The notes under the pieces: model-generated
Told to the model about the DNA's origin: nothing
Seen by the model: the letters and a program-made list of their open reading frames with translations, nothing else
Database searches by the model: none
Source: Hydrangea macrophylla
Lineage: Eukaryota > Streptophyta > Magnoliopsida > Cornales > Hydrangeaceae
DNA length: 64,000 nt
Reading direction: 5' to 3'
Assembly: GCA_033977485.1 (NCBI GenBank)
Contig: CM066988.1
Coordinates: forward strand, 140,189,359 to 140,253,358
Program-made: the position numbers and the translations under genes
In this document: positions 58,416 through 64,000 of the stretch, piece by piece
Layout: each line of letters opens with the position of its first letter
How positions within the stretch are numbered: position 1 is the first letter of the stretch

Positions 58416-60119
58416 TCAAGATGAAGCAATGGGTAAAGAGGAGTTGTCAACAGTTTTTCCCACATGCTGAATAACGAATCCATAGATCTTCTGCTTTAGC
58501 CGTTCGATCTTTTCTATCATCAATTCATCCCTTTTTGACACCACACGATCCAACCAGTCGTTGACTCGCTTCAGCTGCGATAGAATGGCTGCAATTGGGC
58601 CACAGTCAAGACCACCTTCATTTGTAGACTTTCCAAACACCCTGAAACCTGCGTCTAAGGACTCATCAACAAACCTCACAAACCACATTTGCATATCCAA
58701 CTGCAAATTCATTGCAAGTTTCACCGTCTCATTCATTCCATGACCCCTTGTCCAAGTGATACCAGTAGCTAAGGTTGGTGATGAAGAAGCAATTGAATGG
58801 TTCTTGGCAGCTTTGTTAAGAGATTGTCTTTTTGATGAACTTTTTTGCAGTGTTGGGTGAGGATCGATGTTTTGGTCAGTTAGGAGAGAGACAATCCCAA
58901 GATCAGTGGCAAGAGCGGCTTCTACCCAGAGCGATAGGGATTTTGAATGCTCTGTTGTTATATCACTGTGAGGTATGTCAAAGAGACGATTGTTTGCAAC
59001 TGATTCAGCCATTACTGTTGACTTCACAACTTCATCATATATTGACATAAAGCGATCAATAGTCGGTATAGGATTTCCTGCCTTTGACATAGAACAGAGA
59101 TCCGAAAACATGCTGAAAACAAGGAGTAAACCATTGTGTTCAGACCAAACTATCAAAATGATTAGACAAATTCAAATCCTAAGCCAGGATTGTCACCACC
59201 CAATACTGAGAAATTATGACGTGATGAATCCACAGTGTCAACAAACAAACAATTATCACAAGGAAGCTGTTGAAGAAGGGATGCTCTGCTTGGTTTGAAA
59301 TTTAGTGAAGGAAAAGGTAAGAAAAACAAGGAGGAAAGCTATTATGCCAGCTTTTTCTCTCAAGTTTTATTTCATGCTTGATAAAATTAGAAATTAAAAT
59401 TCTCAAAAAAAAAAAAAATGATAGGAGCTCACGAAAACATGAGGAAAGTAGCTCGCGAAAACCAAAATATTCGATTCAATTATCGCCAAATTAATTTTCC
59501 TTATTACTTTCCTCACTATGTTCCTTATTAGCCAAACAAAGAAAAGAGTTTTGCTCGGTGTTTTTTTCCCCTTTCCATCACTAAATTCATGAACCAAACG
59601 AAGCCTAAAGGTTTCTTTAACACTACTTTCCCCCATAGCCTAGTAACATGATGAGAAAGGGAGAATGATTACCTTAAACTCCTTATAATAGACTCGGTGG
59701 CAACGGCCTCTTCCAAAGCTTCAGTAGCAGCTGTAGAAGCAAGAACCCTCCTCTGCATAGCCTCCTGCATTGAATAATCAAATATGATATATCCAGTTCA
59801 GTATTCTAATTACACAAAAATACAAGATCATAGCAGTCAAATTTAGTAGAAGAAATTAAGTTCTGTTTCAGTGTTTGCCAAGTGAGACTGGAATGCATAC
59901 CTTCCCAAGCCTTGCAAGATCTGCAGAGACTGCATCCAGTGGAACAGTGCCATCTGTCCATTTCTTCTCATGAACAGTGATTCCCGAAGCTGCATAGGCT
60001 GGCTTCTCAGGCACCAAACAACGTCCACTCATACTAGATTTTTCTTTTTCATTGGTTCCGAAATCATCTTGATTGGGTGTTTGACCCTTTACATCACTTA
60101 GACGCCTAGAAAGAGCAGC
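58416..60119 (-). CDS. DUF936-family protein, C-terminal three exons (335 aa seen)
   Basis: Exons 60119-59901 (219 nt), 59764-59673 (92 nt) and 59112-58416 (697 nt) are joined by GT-AG introns and stay in frame to the stop. The first visible exon starts in phase 0 after a CAG acceptor, so earlier exons exist or once existed. The order is a Ser-rich linker with [13 protein letters not shown], the conserved block [20 protein letters not shown], a helical segment ([16 protein letters not shown], then [10 protein letters not shown] and [15 protein letters not shown]), a variable loop, and a helical C-terminal domain ([19 protein letters not shown], then [12 protein letters not shown]). These are signatures of plant DUF936 proteins. 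Full-length members are about 600-700 aa, with the DUF936 domain at the N-terminus, which is absent from the window. Function is unknown. Confidence 0.85.
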
Positions 60120-60584
60120 CTGGAGAGGTAAATGTAAAGAGAAACAATTAAAGAGTATACCGTATACCATACTCAACTTAAAGTGGTCCGTATAAATTAA
60201 TCAACAGGTAAAATAGTGAAAATTCATACCAAAGTACCATACTACATTTTAATTCACTATTTAGAAACGAAATAACTAAAATATAACGGAATGAAGAGAT
60301 TTGAGGAGATTTGATAATATTAGGAAACCATTTTATTTTTACTAAAATAAAATGGAATGCCATCTTATTGAGATGTGGGAAGATATGATTTGAAGAGATT
60401 TGGGGAGATTTGATAATATTAGGAAAACATTTTATTTTTACTTTAAAACCTTAATTAGTTGGATGTAAAGCCTATATAAAGGCACTTCATATTGTGATCA
60501 ACATAAGTTTGATTATTTAGAAAACCATCATGGTATCTGAGCCAGGCTCATTTCCAACCCTTTGAAAAAAAATAAAAACAAATA

Positions 60585-60856
60585 CTCCCTCCGTCCCATA
60601 TTAAGAGTCTCTTTTGGGAATTCCAACTTATTAAGGGGACAACCTTAATTTTGGTGAGATTTTCAACTTTCCAATATTGCCCTTTTTGAAATTCAAAATT
60701 ATAGTGTCACATCAAAAAAAAAAAAAGAGGGAATAGTTGGATATAATAAAGGGCAAATTTGAAAAGTGTGTATTAAAGTACTTTGACTTTTCAAGGACTC
60801 TTAAAATGGGACATCAAAAAATGGCATCAAGGACTCTTAATATGGGACAGAGGGAG
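60585..60856. mobile_element. Stowaway (Tc1/mariner) MITE, 272 bp
   Basis: CTCCCTCCGTCCCATATTAA at the left and its near-exact inverse at the right are classic Stowaway ends, with TA duplicated at 60583-60584 and 60857-60858. It lies upstream of the first visible DUF936 exon, probably in an intron. Confidence 0.92.
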
Positions 60857-60871
60857 TAGCCCACACCCCCA

Positions 60872-61201
60872 CGATGGAGCATCCAACCCAAAACCAATTG
60901 GCAATGGGTGGAGTAGTCCCTTGAACTTATATATTGAATAGCTAAGTTTTAAGTCCCCGATGTGGGACAATCTAAACACGCCCTCGCACGTATGGCGTGA
61001 TTGAGAGCCAAACACATGTATTACTGAGATAGAGTGACGTGGAGCGCACGTGGACAAATTGGGCCCAAGAATAACCTGCTCTGATGCCATGCTAAATTAT
61101 AGCATCCAACCCAAAATCAATTGGCAATGGGTGGAGTAGCTCCTTGAACTTATATATTGAGTAGCTAGGTTTTAAGTGCCCGATGTGGGACAATCTCAAC
61201 A
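60872..61201 (-). mobile_element. TRIM element with tRNA-iMet-type PBS
   Basis: Direct repeats of about 100-112 bp (60878-60978 and 61090-61201) share GGCAATGGGTGGAGTAG and CGATGTGGGACAATCT. On the minus strand the right copy ends in CA directly before TGGCATCAGAGC (61089-61078), a one-base variant of the initiator-Met PBS TGGTATCAGAGC. The interior is about 110 bp with no ORF. The left repeat is altered at its outer end, next to the Stowaway MITE. Confidence 0.75.
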
Positions 61202-61382
61202 CATCTTACTTTATTAAATCACACACACACACACCCAAAAGAAAAAGAAAAAAAAAACACCTTACTGTAGTGGTGTCACACATGTCCCGAAAAATTTCAT
61301 TATTAAAATTTGCATATTTGAATTCTTGTGACTTATCAATGTTATTTGGTAATGGTGAATTGAGATAAAGTTGACAGTGAGA

Positions 61383-62870
61383 TGTCAAGTGAGGACACGG
61401 GAAGTTGGTAAATCATGATGCATTGGCATGATTAAATGGCATTTATATGATTTAAATGTTATTTGAAATATCTAGTAAATTGTGAATAGTAAATTTGTCT
61501 GGTTAAAATTCTGGTAGTCTTAATCTTGCATGAGATTGTTTTGAATACTGTGGACTGTGGTGAGAACGTGAGTGGCTAGTTGCATAAAAAGTAGTTGGTA
61601 TAGAGATTCTACAAAAATAGTTTTAGAACGTACTTTTGGACCCAAACGGGACTTAGTCGAAAACTTTTATAATTCTTAGTTTTCACTCGTGAAGTAATAA
61701 TATGGACGTGTGCGACGTTTCAAGGGTTGATTAGAGGTTTTGAGAACTCGTGGGGAGGTAAACACAATTTTCGAAAGTGTTGCCTATATATAGTGGTGGC
61801 AAAGATATTTTCACAATATCTTGCAAAATCAAAAGAGGGGGTGGTTTTGGGGATTTTGGAAACTTAGAGCTTGCAGACGCAAATCGAAGACTTTCCGATT
61901 GTCAATTTTTCTCCAAATTTCGTATTTGAACTCCCCGAGGTAAGGGCTACATTTTGATAGTCTTTAGACCACGTTTGGCTAAGTTTTATAAATCTCTAAA
62001 TCTATAAATTTGGGAAAAACGCGTGTAAACTTGTAGGTTTTGCGTAGGATCGGAGATACGACGTTTAGTTGGGCTTCTAGTCGTTCCCTCAAAGTTAAAC
62101 AACGATAGCTCGAGGTATGAATATCTGCCTATGTTATATGTAGGAAAAATTTATGTTTTCATTTTTGACGACGAAATTGTGATCCGGGCAAAATTCATGC
62201 GTTAGTAATAGGTCCGTTAATTATGCACGCACTTAAATGTGAAAAGCATGTCTATTTTTACGCGAGTACGTTGAGTTGATTATGTGGGTCAATGGGGAGA
62301 CTTATAAAATTTCATGCCGGAGTAAGCTTCTCAATGTTTGAGAATTTAGTAGCAAAGGCTACTGTGCATGGTTTAAGACTTGGACTTGCCATGGCACTTG
62401 GGGATGCAACAGTTGTAGACTTGAACTTGCCGCTACCGGATGAATGCGTGTTTTTCTCCCTAGGGACTATTTGATGTGATTTACTAGATTAAAGCATGAT
62501 TTATCATATATGCATATGTTAGAAATTGTGCACTCAGCATATAGCTGAACAGTGGAGATTTACTCCATTGCAGGTGAACGAAAGAAAGGAAAGAAGAGGC
62601 GCGAGGAGTGAGGCTGTGGAAACGATGAGAATCACCCTTGTACATATTTTTGTTTCCATTCCAAATATTGTAATTTTGGATAGTTTGGGTTATGTACTTA
62701 ACTTAAAACTTTGGAATGGATTAGTAAGGATGTAATATGTAACAAAACTCTTTTTGGTTATGTTGTAATGAATCCGAACTCATTAACGATTGGATGAGCT
62801 TTGGTGGCGTGCCACGTGTCCTATATCCTCCCGGTTTTGGACCTACCACACAAGAAAGATACCTCCGGTT
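61383..62870 (+). mobile_element. Decayed LTR fragment, family B
   Basis: It starts near TGTCAAGTGAGGACACGGG. Blocks such as AACTCGTGGGGAGGTAAACA (about 61746) and ATTTCGTATTTGAACTCC (about 61917) match the complement of 38002-40209. The 3' end near GTGGCGTGCCACGTGTCC is degraded and no TSD was found. The 60-residue frame at 62292-62474 is not convincing as a gene. Confidence 0.6.
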
Positions 62871-64000
62871 TTGGAAAAAAGCTTGATAGAAGAATTATTT
62901 GAATTCCCATCTAACTGGAGCTTTTTATAACACATACTCACATATAGTTTTCTACTCACAGAAAATTGATTAGAGTATTGGCTACACAGGTTATGTGGGT
63001 GAGCTTTTAGATAAAGGTTGCTAGTAACTTAGTGAGAATAGTGGCAAGTACATCATACCCCAAAATGAAAATTGCTTATCAGCGCGATCTAAGCTGCCTA
63101 ACTGATTTATTTCCACCACTTCACTTACTCCAACGTCTAATTCAAACTCTCTGTTAACAGAGAAAAAAATGCCGGACATGTTCAACTATGGGATAAATTC
63201 AAACCCCAATCATCCATTGGACTCACCCATCCAAACCCTTGAACAGTTATAGGTAGGGAAACTGATAAATTAAAATGTTTCCACCAAAGCACACTTTTAT
63301 TCTAGGATATCAGAAAAATCCAATTTCTATTTGGCCATTCACCTTTTAGGCTTTCATAGAGAAAATGTTCTTATGAAAGCAACATTCAGATAGGTGAATA
63401 AAGAGGGGGTTGAAACTGACAACCCTTCCCACCCGTGCTAATCCCGTGGCACTAAATATTGTAGCGTGCATATATGGGAAGTTAGAGAGGCAATCCTTCG
63501 TAACTTGATTAGTTTAAACCATTCCACTTCTCCTTAAATGCCAACTTATGTACATACATTCCCATCGCTAAATAAAGGTTCTCAATGAATATGATATCAG
63601 TTCCAACTTCCAATCGAAGTATGCTCAATCCGTAGCCGCAGGTAGTGGACATAGAAAGATAGTAAAGTAGATACCTCATAGTCTCATAACTTATTATTTG
63701 GAGCACACTTGGTGCTTGTTTAGTGTGTGAATGGCAAATATATTCAGCATTAGAGTCAACAGAGATGGATATCTGACTACAAGTACAAGATCACTAAGAT
63801 GGTTCGTTTATTTTGCAACTCTACTGAAACTAATGCTGAATATATTTGTCATTCAAGTATGGTGCAAATTGATGAAGGGAGATCATAGGATGGATTGTGG
63901 AAACTGAATTCATCAACCTCATCACTTGATTTCATAGCCCCTCACAGATAAAGCTTGGTTCTACTGTATCAACATGTCTAAAACAGGACAGATTAAGTCA
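62871..64000. other. Unassigned DNA, possibly intron or 5' side of the DUF936 gene
   Basis: No DUF936 N-terminal exon and no other gene was recognised. A hairpin lies at 63728-63855. Confidence 0.5.
63728..63855. repeat. Hairpin with 26-bp arms
   Basis: Arms at 63728-63753 and 63830-63855 (core AAATATATTCAGCATTAG) match at 25 of 26 positions, with a 76-base loop. It could be a small MITE or a microRNA-like foldback. Confidence 0.75.

Noticed and set aside
62292..62474. 60-residue frame in the decayed LTR
   Set aside because: It lies within LTR-derived sequence with no homology recognised.

Overview
The window is from a eudicot plant nuclear genome. It carries split genes with GT-AG introns, Arabidopsis-like single-copy genes, and dense LTR retrotransposons, MITEs and microsatellites. 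No rRNA, tRNA, CRISPR array or prokaryotic operon was seen. The species cannot be fixed from the sequence alone.

Positions 1-40,650 are a stack of nested transposable elements that can be taken apart by their target-site duplications (TSDs). The oldest layer is a degenerate Ty1/copia element (+), now in pieces at 2199-3105, 31618-32620, 36622-38001 and 40210-40650. An Athila-like Ty3/gypsy element (-, 3106-31617, TSD CCGAT) landed in its integrase region. That element was then hit by a solo LTR inside its own 3' LTR (3767-6233, TSD TACCA), by a second solo LTR (9101-12057, TSD CAAAG), by a young Tat-like LTR element inside its gag (15584-28764, TSD CCGTG), and by a small hAT-like element also inside gag (28796-29700). 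The copia element separately took a hAT-like element (32621-36621, TSD CACTCATG), which was itself hit by a solo LTR (33829-36617, TSD CCTAC), and another solo LTR (38002-40209, TSD GTAGA). Both Ty3/gypsy elements keep gag but have no pol. The Tat-like one has almost identical LTRs, so it moved recently and must have used enzymes from elsewhere.

Positions 40,651-45,500 are older LTR fragments, a PIF/Harbinger MITE, a TRIM-like repeat pair and a perfect 62-bp-arm hairpin, with no gene.

Positions 45,500-60,200 hold the host genes. A four-coding-exon RING-H2 membrane E3 ubiquitin ligase (46961-50585, +) is followed by a two-exon GPI-anchored lipid-transfer protein (52641-51467, -). The last three exons of a DUF936-family gene (60119-58416, -) come next. 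Its 5' exons are not in the window, and the sequence upstream of its first visible exon is occupied by a Stowaway MITE, a TRIM and a decayed LTR. The intergenic stretches hold several MITE families. The three genes show no sign of acting together.

No unambiguous new enzymatic system was found. The most unusual signals are a W-box array in the young LTR, family-specific clusters of short palindromes in unrelated LTRs, repeated copies of the polypurine-tract core in the untranslated part of the Tat-like element, and two long hairpins.
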